Source: an uncultured Lachnospiraceae bacterium (GTDB lineage Bacteria; Bacillota; Clostridia; Lachnospirales; Lachnospiraceae). From it: 41,545 nucleotides of DNA. Position numbers and translations under genes: made by a program. The DNA lies in NCBI GenBank assembly GCA_910586605.1, contig CAJUJR010000015.1:1-41545 (forward strand), in the 5' to 3' direction. Below the pieces are notes generated by a model. The model did no database searches. It saw only the letters and a list, made by a program, of their open reading frames with translations, and was not told the DNA's origin. This document shows positions 34,105-41,545 of this stretch, piece by piece. The stretch's first letter is position 1; each line of letters begins with the position of its first letter.

Positions 34105-35190
34105 ATGTATATTAATTCTCTCGAAGTAGGTAATTTCAGAAATTACAATTTTGCAAAAATAGAATTTCATGAAAAGACAAATATTTTGTATGGTGATAAT
34201 GCCCAGGGAAAAACGAATCTCCTGGAATCAGTTTTTGTCTGTGGTACAACAAAATCACATAAAGGAAGCAAAGATAAGGAGTTAATTCTCCTTGGGGAAG
34301 AAGAGGCACATATCCGCCTTTATTTTACAAAAAAAAATATAAAACGGCGGATTGATATGCATTTAAAAAAAAGTAAAGGGAAGGGGATTGCAATTGATGG
34401 GATTCCTATCCGGCGTTCCAGTGAACTTTTGGGTTTGTTGAATATTATTTTCTTTTCTCCGGAAGATTTAAGGATTATAAAGAATGGCCCAGCGGAGAGA
34501 AGACGTTTTGTCAATATGGAATTGTGCCAGCTTGATGGTCTATATCTGCATGACCTTGGGGAATATAATAAGGTTTTGATGCAGAGAAATAAACTGTTAA
34601 AACAGATTAATTACAACCCTTCCCTGTCAGATACCCTTGATATCTGGGATATGAGTTTAATAGAATATGGATGTAAGATTATAAAAAGACGTGAACAGTT
34701 TATTCATGAAATCAGCGAAATCGTTACAGAAGTCAATGAAAAGCTTACAGGAAATAAAGAACATGTAAAAATGCTCTATGAACCTGATATTATGGCAGAA
34801 GCTTTTGAGATGTCACTAAAGCAGTCAAGGAAAAGGGATTTGAAAACATGTTCTACGAATGTAGGTCCACATAGGGATGATATATGTTTTATGAATGGAG
34901 AAATAGATATCCGTAAATATGGCTCACAGGGGCAGCAAAGGACTTGCGCTTTATCTTTAAAACTGGCTGAAATTGAGTTGGTAAAAATGATTGTGGGAGA
35001 TTCACCGATATTATTACTGGATGACGTTTTATCAGAATTAGACAGGAGCAGGCAAAATTTTCTTTTAGACAGCATATCAGGTATTCAGACAATTATTACC
35101 TGCACTGGAATTGAAGAATTTATTAACAGCCGGCTTACTCTTGATAGAATTTTCAGGATTATCCAGGGAAAAATATCAATAGAGAAATAA
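34105..35190 (+). CDS. recF: DNA repair and replication protein RecF
   Basis: RecF is an SMC/ABC-type ATPase that loads RecA at gaps and helps restart stalled forks. The 361-residue product has NFRNY near the start, Walker A GDNAQGKTN, the ABC signature region GSQGQQRTCALSLKLAE and Walker B LLLDDVLSELD. It begins three bases after yaaA. GGGG at the end of yaaA serves as ribosome site. Confidence 0.97.
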   Translation: MYINSLEVGNFRNYNFAKIEFHEKTNILYGDNAQGKTNLLESVFVCGTTKSHKGSKDKELILLGEEEAHIRLYFTKKNIKRRIDMHLKKSKGKGIAIDGIPIRRSSELLGLLNIIFFSPEDLRIIKNGPAERRRFVNMELCQLDGLYLHDLGEYNKVLMQRNKLLKQINYNPSLSDTLDIWDMSLIEYGCKIIKRREQFIHEISEIVTEVNEKLTGNKEHVKMLYEPDIMAEAFEMSLKQSRKRDLKTCSTNVGPHRDDICFMNGEIDIRKYGSQGQQRTCALSLKLAEIELVKMIVGDSPILLLDDVLSELDRSRQNFLLDSISGIQTIITCTGIEEFINSRLTLDRIFRIIQGKISIEK

Positions 35191-35283
35191 TTTACAGGAC
35201 ATATAAGAAATTAATGTATGAAGTAGTGTAGCGTCCCAGATACTTGGATATGTGGGTGTATCAAGCACAGAATGGAGGAAAAT

Positions 35284-37206
35284 ATGGGAACAGAAGTGAA
35301 CAGTGAATATGGTGCAGACCAGATTCAGATCTTGGAGGGGTTGGAAGCAGTACGCAAGAGGCCTGGGATGTATATTGGGAGTACATCTGTAAGAGGCCTC
35401 CACCATCTTGTATATGAGATTGTTGACAATTCTGTAGACGAGGTTTTAGCTGGCCACTGTAATGAAATCCAAGTGACAATTCAGGAAGACAACTCCGTGA
35501 AAGTGGTTGATAACGGGCGTGGGATTCCAATAGGGATTAACCAAAAGGCAGGGTTGCCTGCTGTTGAGGTTGTGTTTACTGTTCTTCACGCAGGTGGAAA
35601 ATTTGGCGGCGGTGGATATAAGGTATCTGGCGGGCTGCACGGCGTGGGTGCTTCTGTTGTTAATGCTTTATCAGAGTGGCTTGAAGTAATTATCCATCAG
35701 GATGGGAAAATTTACCAACAGCGTTATGAAAGAGGAAATGTTATTTATCCGCTGAGGGAAATTGGCATAACAGACCATACAGGTACAGAAGTTGTCTTTT
35801 TGCCAGATAAGGAAATATTTGAAGAAACCATCTTTGATTTTGATACTCTACGTCAAAGGCTTCGGGAAATGGCTTTTCTAACAAAAGGCGTTAAAATTAT
35901 TTTAACTGATGAGAGGCTGAAAGAGCCAAAAGTAAGGGAATTTCATTATGAAGGCGGGATTAAGGAATATGTGAGTTATTTAAACCGTCATAAAGACCCT
36001 CTTTATGAGCAGATAATTTATTGTGAAGGGCAGAGGGATGGCATATTGGTAGAGGTGGCAATGCAGCATAACAGCTCTTATCAAGAAGGGACATATAGTT
36101 TTGTAAATAATATTACAACGCCGGAAGGCGGGACTCATCTAACAGGGTTCAGGAACGCGTTAACAAAGACTTTTAATGATTATGCAAAGAAAAATAAAAT
36201 TTTAAAAGAAAATGAAACAAACCTTACAGGGGATGATATCCGTGAAGGCCTTTCGGCAATTGTCAGCATTAAGATTGGTGAACCACAGTTTGAAGGGCAG
36301 ACAAAACAAAAATTAGGGAATAGTGAAGCAAAAAGGGCAGTAGAATCTGTAGTTGCTGAACAGTTAACATATTTTTTGGAACAGAACCCTTCTGTAGCGA
36401 GAATTATTTGTGATAAAGCGGTTCTGGCCCAGAGGGCAAGGGATGCCGCTAGGAAAGCAAGGGATTTAACAAGGCGTAAAACCGCTTTAGATAGTACGAC
36501 GCTTCCAGGAAAGCTTGCTGACTGTAGCGATAAAGACCCCAAAAATTGTGAAATTTATATAGTGGAAGGCGATTCTGCAGGAGGAAGTGCAAAGACTGCA
36601 AGAAACCGTGCAACACAGGCAATTCTTCCATTGCGTGGTAAGATATTAAATGTAGAAAAGTCAAGGCTGGATAAAATATTAATTAACAATGAGATTAAAG
36701 CTATGATTACTGCTTTTGGGACAGGGATAGGGGAAGATTTTAATATTGAGAAGCTCCGCTATGATAAAATTGTAATTATGACAGATGCTGATGTGGATGG
36801 CGCCCATATTGCCACCCTTATGTTGACATTTTTGTACCGCTTTATGCCAGACTTAATCCGTAAAGGGCATGTTTATCTTGCACAGCCACCGCTTTATAAG
36901 GTGGAGCGCAATAAAAAAGTGTATTATGCCTATGATGATTTTGAACTTGGTTCTATCCTGAAGGAGATTGGAAGAGATGGTAATAATAAAATACAGCGTT
37001 ATAAGGGCCTTGGGGAAATGGATGCCGACCAACTCTGGGATACTACAATGGATCCAGAAAAGAGGATCCTTTTGCGGGTAACGATAGATGAGGAATCAGA
37101 ATCTGAGATTGACGTAGTATTTAATACCCTGATGGGGGATAAAGTAGAGCCACGCCGGGAATTTATAGAAGAAAATGCAAAATATGTGAAAAATCTGGAT
37201 ATATAG
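35284..37206 (+). CDS. gyrB: DNA gyrase subunit B
   Basis: GyrB is the ATPase part of gyrase, which introduces negative supercoils. The ~640-residue protein has the GHKL ATP site (YEIVDNSVDE, VVDNGRGIPIG, GGLHGVGASVVNALS) and the TOPRIM motifs VEGDSAGGSAK, PLRGKILNVEK and TDADVDGAHI. The C-terminal part has QRYKGLGEMDADQLW. It is of the short Gram-positive type without the E. coli insert. An ATG at 35272 is in frame, but its own bases carry the GGAGG that serves the ATG at 35284 (MGTEVNSEYG). Confidence 0.98.
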   Translation: MGTEVNSEYGADQIQILEGLEAVRKRPGMYIGSTSVRGLHHLVYEIVDNSVDEVLAGHCNEIQVTIQEDNSVKVVDNGRGIPIGINQKAGLPAVEVVFTVLHAGGKFGGGGYKVSGGLHGVGASVVNALSEWLEVIIHQDGKIYQQRYERGNVIYPLREIGITDHTGTEVVFLPDKEIFEETIFDFDTLRQRLREMAFLTKGVKIILTDERLKEPKVREFHYEGGIKEYVSYLNRHKDPLYEQIIYCEGQRDGILVEVAMQHNSSYQEGTYSFVNNITTPEGGTHLTGFRNALTKTFNDYAKKNKILKENETNLTGDDIREGLSAIVSIKIGEPQFEGQTKQKLGNSEAKRAVESVVAEQLTYFLEQNPSVARIICDKAVLAQRARDAARKARDLTRRKTALDSTTLPGKLADCSDKDPKNCEIYIVEGDSAGGSAKTARNRATQAILPLRGKILNVEKSRLDKILINNEIKAMITAFGTGIGEDFNIEKLRYDKIVIMTDADVDGAHIATLMLTFLYRFMPDLIRKGHVYLAQPPLYKVERNKKVYYAYDDFELGSILKEIGRDGNNKIQRYKGLGEMDADQLWDTTMDPEKRILLRVTIDEESESEIDVVFNTLMGDKVEPRREFIEENAKYVKNLDI

Positions 37207-37210
37207 TTCC

Positions 37211-37310
37211 AGTTATTACTATTTACGGCAATTATCTCATCAATGATAGGTTTTCTGTCAATGGCATAGGCTATTGCTTTGCTTATCTTATGGTGGGTTG
37301 AATGAGATAG
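37211..37310. repeat. Imperfect inverted-repeat element between gyrB and gyrA
   Basis: The gap starts with AGTTATTACTATTTACGGCAA, a variant of the TTACTATTCACGG border of the repeat at 30349. The outer arms TATCTCAT (37233-37240) and ATGAGATA (37302-37309) pair perfectly. Inner complementary segments are less regular. It lies in the 122-base gyrB-gyrA spacer, so it would be part of the mRNA if the two genes are co-transcribed. Confidence 0.55.
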
Positions 37311-37328
37311 GAATTTGGAGGATATCGT

Positions 37329-39926
37329 ATGGATGATAATATCTTTGACAAGGTTCATGAAGTGGATTTAAAAAAGAAAATGGAAACTGCATATATTGAT
37401 TATGCAATGTCTGTTATTGCAGCAAGAGCCCTTCCAGATGTAAGGGATGGATTAAAACCTGTACAGCGCAGGATTTTGTATGCAATGGTAGAATTAAACA
37501 ATGGCCCGGATAAACCACATCGTAAATGCGCCCGTATTGTCGGTGATACAATGGGTAAATATCATCCGCATGGAGATAGCTCTATTTATGGTGCGCTGGT
37601 GAACTTGGCACAGGAGTGGTCTACCCGCTATCCACTGGTCGACGGGCATGGGAATTTTGGATCTGTCGATGGTGATGGTGCGGCAGCAATGCGTTATACA
37701 GAAGCAAGGCTTAGCAAAATTTCAGTTGAAATGCTTGCAGATATTAACAAAGATACAGTCGACTTCACTCCAAATTTTGATGAAACAGAAAAAGAGCCAG
37801 TTGTATTGCCATCAAGATATCCTAATCTTTTAGTTAATGGAACTTCTGGCATTGCTGTTGGAATGGCTACAAATATTCCCCCTCATAATCTGCGGGAAGT
37901 AATTGATGCAGTTGTACGCATTATTGATAATAATATTGACGATCAAAATACAACAATGGAGGATATCTTGTCAATTATTAAAGGCCCGGATTTTCCAACA
38001 GGGGCACAGATTTTAGGAACCAGGGGAGTAGAAGAGGCATATCGTACAGGACGTGGTAAAATACGCGTGCGTGCTGTTACGAATATAGAGCCAATGGACA
38101 ATGGGAAAAACCGTATTGTTGTGACAGAACTTCCTTACATGGTAAATAAAGCAAGATTGATTGAAAAGATTTCCGAACTACATAGGGATAAAAAAATTGA
38201 TGGGATTACTGATTTACGTGATGAGACAAACAGGGAAGGGATGCGCGTTTGTATTGAACTGCGCCGTGATGTAAACCCGAATATTATATTAAACCAGTTG
38301 TTTAAGCATACACAGATGCAGGATACTTTTGGTGTTATTATGCTTGCCCTTGTAAATAACCAGCCTGTTGTTATGAATCTTTTGCAGATGCTGCAATACT
38401 ATTTAAAGCATCAGGAAGAAGTTGTTACAAGAAGAACAAAATATGATTTAAATAAAGCTGAAGAGCGGGCACATATCTTACAGGGATTATTGATTGCATT
38501 GGATAATATTGACGAAGTAATTAATATTATCCGTGGTTCAAAAAATGCAAATGAAGCAAAAGAAAAGCTGCAACAGCGTTTTGAACTGACGCAGGCACAG
38601 GCGGATGCAATAGTTGAAATGCGCCTTCGTGCCCTGACTGGTTTGGAAAGGGAGAAAATAGAAAACGAGTTTGCGGAACTGCAGAAAAAAATTGCAGAGT
38701 TTAGGGCAATTTTAGCAGACCGTAAGCTTTTGCTTGGTGTGATAAAAAAGGAAATTCTAGTTATCCGTGATAAGTTTGGAGATGAGAGGCGTACTTCCAT
38801 AGGATATGATGAAAATGATATTTCGATGGAAGATTTAGTGCCAAATGAAAATACAATTATTACTATGACCAGATTAGGTTATATTAAAAGAATGACGGTA
38901 GATAATTTTAAAAGCCAGCACCGTGGCGGTAAAGGCATAAAAGGGATGCAGACAATTGAGGATGACTATATTGAAGATTTAATAATGTCAACAACACATC
39001 ACTATATAATGTTTTTTACAAACAAAGGGCGTGTTTACCGTCTGAAAGCATATGAGATTCCAGAATCAGGAAGAATGGCCAGAGGGACGGCTATTATCAA
39101 TTTGCTTCAGCTTCTTCCTGATGAAAAGATTACTGCTGTAATTCCAATCCGTGAATATGCAGAAAATAAATATTTATTTATGGCTACGAAAAATGGTATG
39201 GTGAAGAAGACATCAATAGCAGAATATATCAATATTAGAAAATCCGGCCTTCAGGCAATTAATCTCCGTGAGGATGATGAATTGATTGAGGTAAAGGCAA
39301 CAAATTTGAAAAAGGATATTATTTTAGTAACAAAACAGGGACAGTGCATCCGTTTTGATGAAAATGATGTAAGACCGACTGGTAGAACTTCAATGGGAGT
39401 TATTGGGATGAATCTTTCTTATGACGATGAAGTTATTGGCATGCAGCTTGATACCCAGGGAAAATACCTTATGCTTGTTTCTGAATATGGAATGGGAAAA
39501 TGTACGGAAATTGATGAGTTTGCAAAACAGTATAGAGGGGGGAAAGGTGTAAAATGCTATAAAATAACCGGCAAAACAGGTGATGTAGTTAGTGTGAAAG
39601 CTGTAAATGAGGATAATGAGGTTATGCTTATAACGACAGAAGGAATCATAATACAGTTAAATGTTTCAGAAGTTTCTATCCTTGGAAGGGTTACTTCAGG
39701 GGTAAAATTAATGGATTTAGATGACTCTGATAAGAAAATTGTTATTGCAAGCATGACAAAAGTAAGGGATGCTATGCCTGAAAACTTGGAAACCCCAGAA
39801 GAAAAGACAGTAGAAGAATCTGAAAGTTTGGAAGGTTTATCAACGGAATCTAAAACAGATACCCCAAATAGTGATTCATCTTTAGGACGGCTGCTTGAGA
39901 GGGCAGAACAGGATAAAGATGAATAA
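37329..39926 (+). CDS. gyrA: DNA gyrase subunit A
   Basis: GyrA cuts and rejoins DNA. The 865-residue protein has the winged-helix core with catalytic Tyr123 in AAMRYTEARL, and a C-terminal beta-pinwheel containing the GyrA-box-like QHRGGKGIKGM that wraps DNA. An acidic Ser/Glu-rich tail of ~45 residues follows. In the quinolone-binding segment HPHGDSSIYGAL, Ser84 is kept, but Gly88 stands where E. coli has Asp87 and Bacillus has Glu. GGAGG precedes the ATG. Confidence 0.98.
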   Translation: MDDNIFDKVHEVDLKKKMETAYIDYAMSVIAARALPDVRDGLKPVQRRILYAMVELNNGPDKPHRKCARIVGDTMGKYHPHGDSSIYGALVNLAQEWSTRYPLVDGHGNFGSVDGDGAAAMRYTEARLSKISVEMLADINKDTVDFTPNFDETEKEPVVLPSRYPNLLVNGTSGIAVGMATNIPPHNLREVIDAVVRIIDNNIDDQNTTMEDILSIIKGPDFPTGAQILGTRGVEEAYRTGRGKIRVRAVTNIEPMDNGKNRIVVTELPYMVNKARLIEKISELHRDKKIDGITDLRDETNREGMRVCIELRRDVNPNIILNQLFKHTQMQDTFGVIMLALVNNQPVVMNLLQMLQYYLKHQEEVVTRRTKYDLNKAEERAHILQGLLIALDNIDEVINIIRGSKNANEAKEKLQQRFELTQAQADAIVEMRLRALTGLEREKIENEFAELQKKIAEFRAILADRKLLLGVIKKEILVIRDKFGDERRTSIGYDENDISMEDLVPNENTIITMTRLGYIKRMTVDNFKSQHRGGKGIKGMQTIEDDYIEDLIMSTTHHYIMFFTNKGRVYRLKAYEIPESGRMARGTAIINLLQLLPDEKITAVIPIREYAENKYLFMATKNGMVKKTSIAEYINIRKSGLQAINLREDDELIEVKATNLKKDIILVTKQGQCIRFDENDVRPTGRTSMGVIGMNLSYDDEVIGMQLDTQGKYLMLVSEYGMGKCTEIDEFAKQYRGGKGVKCYKITGKTGDVVSVKAVNEDNEVMLITTEGIIIQLNVSEVSILGRVTSGVKLMDLDDSDKKIVIASMTKVRDAMPENLETPEEKTVEESESLEGLSTESKTDTPNSDSSLGRLLERAEQDKDE

Positions 39927-39980
39927 ATGTTATTGGTGATAGGAGCAGGCCGTACTAGAGTGTGTTAGAAGGAGACTGAA
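39927..39980. other. Short spacer with repeat fragment before fumarase
   Basis: CGTACTAGAGTGTGTT (39951-39966) resembles CGTACTTACTCTAGAGCGTGCTT to the right of the inverted repeat at 30361-30431, with six bases missing. The fumarase ribosome site GAAGGAG follows at once. Confidence 0.3.
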
Positions 39981-40823
39981 ATGAGAGTTATTTTAGCAGA
40001 AGAAATTACTAGAAATATAAAGGAGATGTGTATAGAAGCAAATTATGAATTATCTTCTGATGTTAAAAATAAAATTTATGAAAAGGCGGATACAGAAACC
40101 AATCATCTTGGAAAACAGATTTTAGGACAATTAAAAAAGAATTTGGAAATTGCAGAAACAGAAAATATTCCGATATGCCAGGATACGGGAATGGCAGTAG
40201 TATTTATTAAAATAGGGCAAGATATCCATATAGAAGGTGGAAATTTGGAGGATGCCATAAATGAAGGAATTAGGCAGGGATATACAGAAGGTTATCTGCG
40301 AAAGTCAGTTGTAAAAGATCCTGTTGAAAGGATAAATACAAAAGACAATACGCCAGGAGTAATTCACTATGAGATTGCTGATGGTGATCAGATAGAAATT
40401 ATTGTTGCTCCAAAAGGTTTTGGAAGCGAAAATATGAGCCGTATCTGTATGCTAAAGCCGGCAGATGGAATCGAAGGAATCAAAGAAGCAATATTAGAGA
40501 CAGTCAGACTTGCTGGACCGAATGCTTGTCCTCCAATAGTAGTTGGGGTAGGTATTGGAGGTACATTTGAGAAGTGTGCATTATTGTCGAAAAAAGCTTT
40601 AACGAGGGATTTAGGTTGTCATAACCAAATACCATATGTAAAGAATTTAGAAGAAGAAATGTTGGACAAAATTAACCAGCTTAAAATCGGGCCTGGTGGT
40701 TTGGGTGGTAATACAACAGCACTAGGAATTAATATCGAAACATATCCAACACATATTGCAGGGCTGCCAGTTGCAATAAATGTTTGTTGTCATGTAAACC
40801 GGCATAAGAAGAGAATATTATAA
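39981..40823 (+). CDS. Fumarate hydratase class I, alpha subunit
   Basis: The 280-residue protein is the [4Fe-4S] catalytic half of a two-subunit class I fumarase or related tartrate dehydratase. The iron-sulfur ligand lies in IPICQDTGMAVVF, and further conserved parts are GSENMSRICMLKPADG, GPNACPPIVVGVGIGG and IGPGGLGGNTTALGI. It interconverts fumarate and malate. Preference for tartrate cannot be ruled out from sequence alone. The beta-subunit gene lies 48 bases downstream. AGAAGGAGA precedes the ATG. Confidence 0.9.
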   Translation: MRVILAEEITRNIKEMCIEANYELSSDVKNKIYEKADTETNHLGKQILGQLKKNLEIAETENIPICQDTGMAVVFIKIGQDIHIEGGNLEDAINEGIRQGYTEGYLRKSVVKDPVERINTKDNTPGVIHYEIADGDQIEIIVAPKGFGSENMSRICMLKPADGIEGIKEAILETVRLAGPNACPPIVVGVGIGGTFEKCALLSKKALTRDLGCHNQIPYVKNLEEEMLDKINQLKIGPGGLGGNTTALGINIETYPTHIAGLPVAINVCCHVNRHKKRIL

Positions 40824-40871
40824 GGGCTATTTTTTATCATGTGATTAACACAATAGAAAAGGAGAAAGCAA

Positions 40872-41408
40872 TTGGATAAGTATATAGAAACGCCATTAAC
40901 AGAAGAAAAAGTGGCTGGTTTAGATGCAGGAGATTTTGTATATCTTTCAGGTACTATATATACAGCACGCGATGCTGCGCATAAAAGAATGTATGAAACT
41001 ATGGAGAAAGGAGAGCCAATACCATTTGAGTTACAGGACAATATTATATATTATCTTGGACCTTCACCTGCAAGAGAGGGCCAGGTGATTGGCTCTGCAG
41101 GACCTACAACAAGTAGCCGTATGGACAAATATACCCCACTTTTATTAGAGAAGGGTTTAAAAGGGATGATTGGGAAAGGAAGACGTTCTAAGGAAGTTAT
41201 AGATTCAATGCATCAAAACCATGCAGTATATTTTGCTGCAATAGGCGGAGCTGGAGCACTTTTGTCAAAGTGTATTAAAAAAGCAGAGATAATTGCATAT
41301 GAAGACTTGGGGACAGAAGCGATACGAAAGTTGGAAGTAGAAAATTTACCAGTTATTGTAGTAATAGACCAACATAAAAAAAATATGTATGAAGAAGCAT
41401 TAAACTGA
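40872..41408 (+). CDS. Fumarate hydratase class I, beta subunit
   Basis: The 178-residue partner of the alpha subunit has the swivelling-domain motifs LDAGDFVYLSGTIYTARDAAHKR, the substrate loop GSAGPTTSSRMDKYTP and GKGRRSKEVIDSMHQN. The start is a TTG seven bases after AAAAGGAG. Its end lies only about 85 bases before the right-hand repeat. Confidence 0.9.
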   Translation: MDKYIETPLTEEKVAGLDAGDFVYLSGTIYTARDAAHKRMYETMEKGEPIPFELQDNIIYYLGPSPAREGQVIGSAGPTTSSRMDKYTPLLLEKGLKGMIGKGRRSKEVIDSMHQNHAVYFAAIGGAGALLSKCIKKAEIIAYEDLGTEAIRKLEVENLPVIVVIDQHKKNMYEEALN

Positions 41409-41492
41409 GAATAATAATGAATATAAGTTACTATTTGTGCGTAGGCACAACGGTTATAGTTGATTTGCAGAATAGTCGAGAATAGTTACAGT
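41409..41492. other. Short downstream region with small hairpin
   Basis: TTGTGC-GTAG-GCACAA (41435-41450) forms a perfect 6-bp hairpin about 25 bases after the fumarase stop. No T-run follows, so it is at best a weak terminator. An AGTTACTATT just before it and an AATAGTTAC at 41481-41489 recall the repeat borders. Confidence 0.35.
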
Positions 41493-41544
41493 GTTACTAT
41501 TCACAGCCAATCGTAGCCGGACTTAAGGAAATAAAAAATATCTT
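41493..41544. repeat. Terminal inverted repeat, right copy
   Basis: This is the perfect 52-base reverse complement of 1-52. It begins GTTACTATTCACAGCCAATC. Only one further base lies beyond it, so the repeat may continue past the window edge. Confidence 0.8.
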
Positions 41545-41545
41545 C

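Noticed and set aside
1..41545. Composite transposon bounded by 52-bp inverted repeats
   Set aside because: The interior is core origin DNA with no transposase, and repeat pieces also occur inside, so a dispersed repeat at contig ends explains it better.

Overview
The window is the chromosomal replication-origin region of a low-GC Gram-positive bacterium, most likely a member of the Clostridia close to Lachnospiraceae. Support comes from the order rpmH-rnpA-yidD-yidC-jag / oriC / dnaA-dnaN-yaaA-recF-gyrB-gyrA, AAAGGAGG-type ribosome-binding sites, several TTG starts, a two-subunit class I fumarase, and an L34 protein that begins MKMTYQPKRR. No rRNA, tRNA, CRISPR array or insertion sequence was recognised.

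Layout. (1) 245-8628, plus strand: a stand-alone OLD-family nuclease, murA behind a near-consensus promoter, then a housekeeping run yaaR-holB-ricT-trmN6-like-rsmI and a small membrane-anchored protein. A small unknown gene lies on the minus strand at 8625-8996. (2) 9298-17026, plus strand: four envelope or secreted genes. They are a C39-like/propeller protein, a membrane-anchored protein with 15-residue repeats and an Ig-like end, a Ser/Thr kinase with a transmembrane segment and extracellular leucine-rich repeats, and a large secreted multi-domain protein. This is the best candidate for an undescribed system, probably a surface sensing module. (3) 17027-19452: a family 2 glycosyltransferase behind what looks like a leader-peptide/hairpin control region, and a small alarmone synthetase. 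(4) 19523-30238, minus strand: a degenerate Na+/Ca2+-exchanger-like protein, a DUF4446 protein, parB, parA, two perfect parS sites, rsmG, mnmG, mnmE, jag, yidC, yidD, rnpA, rpmH. (5) 30239-31065: rpmH promoter, an inverted-repeat element, a 42-nt palindrome and a DnaA-box cluster (oriC). (6) 31066-41408, plus strand: dnaA, dnaN, yaaA, recF, gyrB, gyrA and both fumarase subunits.

Genes on either side of oriC in regions 4 and 6 point away from the origin and so run with the replication forks. Regions 1-3 point toward the origin and would run head-on. The 52 bases at the left end recur as a perfect inverted copy at the right end. Related inverted-repeat fragments recur in several intergenic gaps, so the window ends at members of an interspersed repeat family, as assembled contigs often do.

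How the genes work together: DnaA, DnaN, RecF and gyrase initiate and support replication, while ParA, ParB and parS segregate and organise the origin. RnpA, YidD, YidC and Jag link RNA processing with membrane-protein insertion. MnmE, MnmG, RsmG, RsmI and the TrmN6-like enzyme modify tRNA or rRNA. The envelope cluster, glycosyltransferase and alarmone synthetase form the accessory, signalling part. All calls come from reading the sequence. No database search was run.
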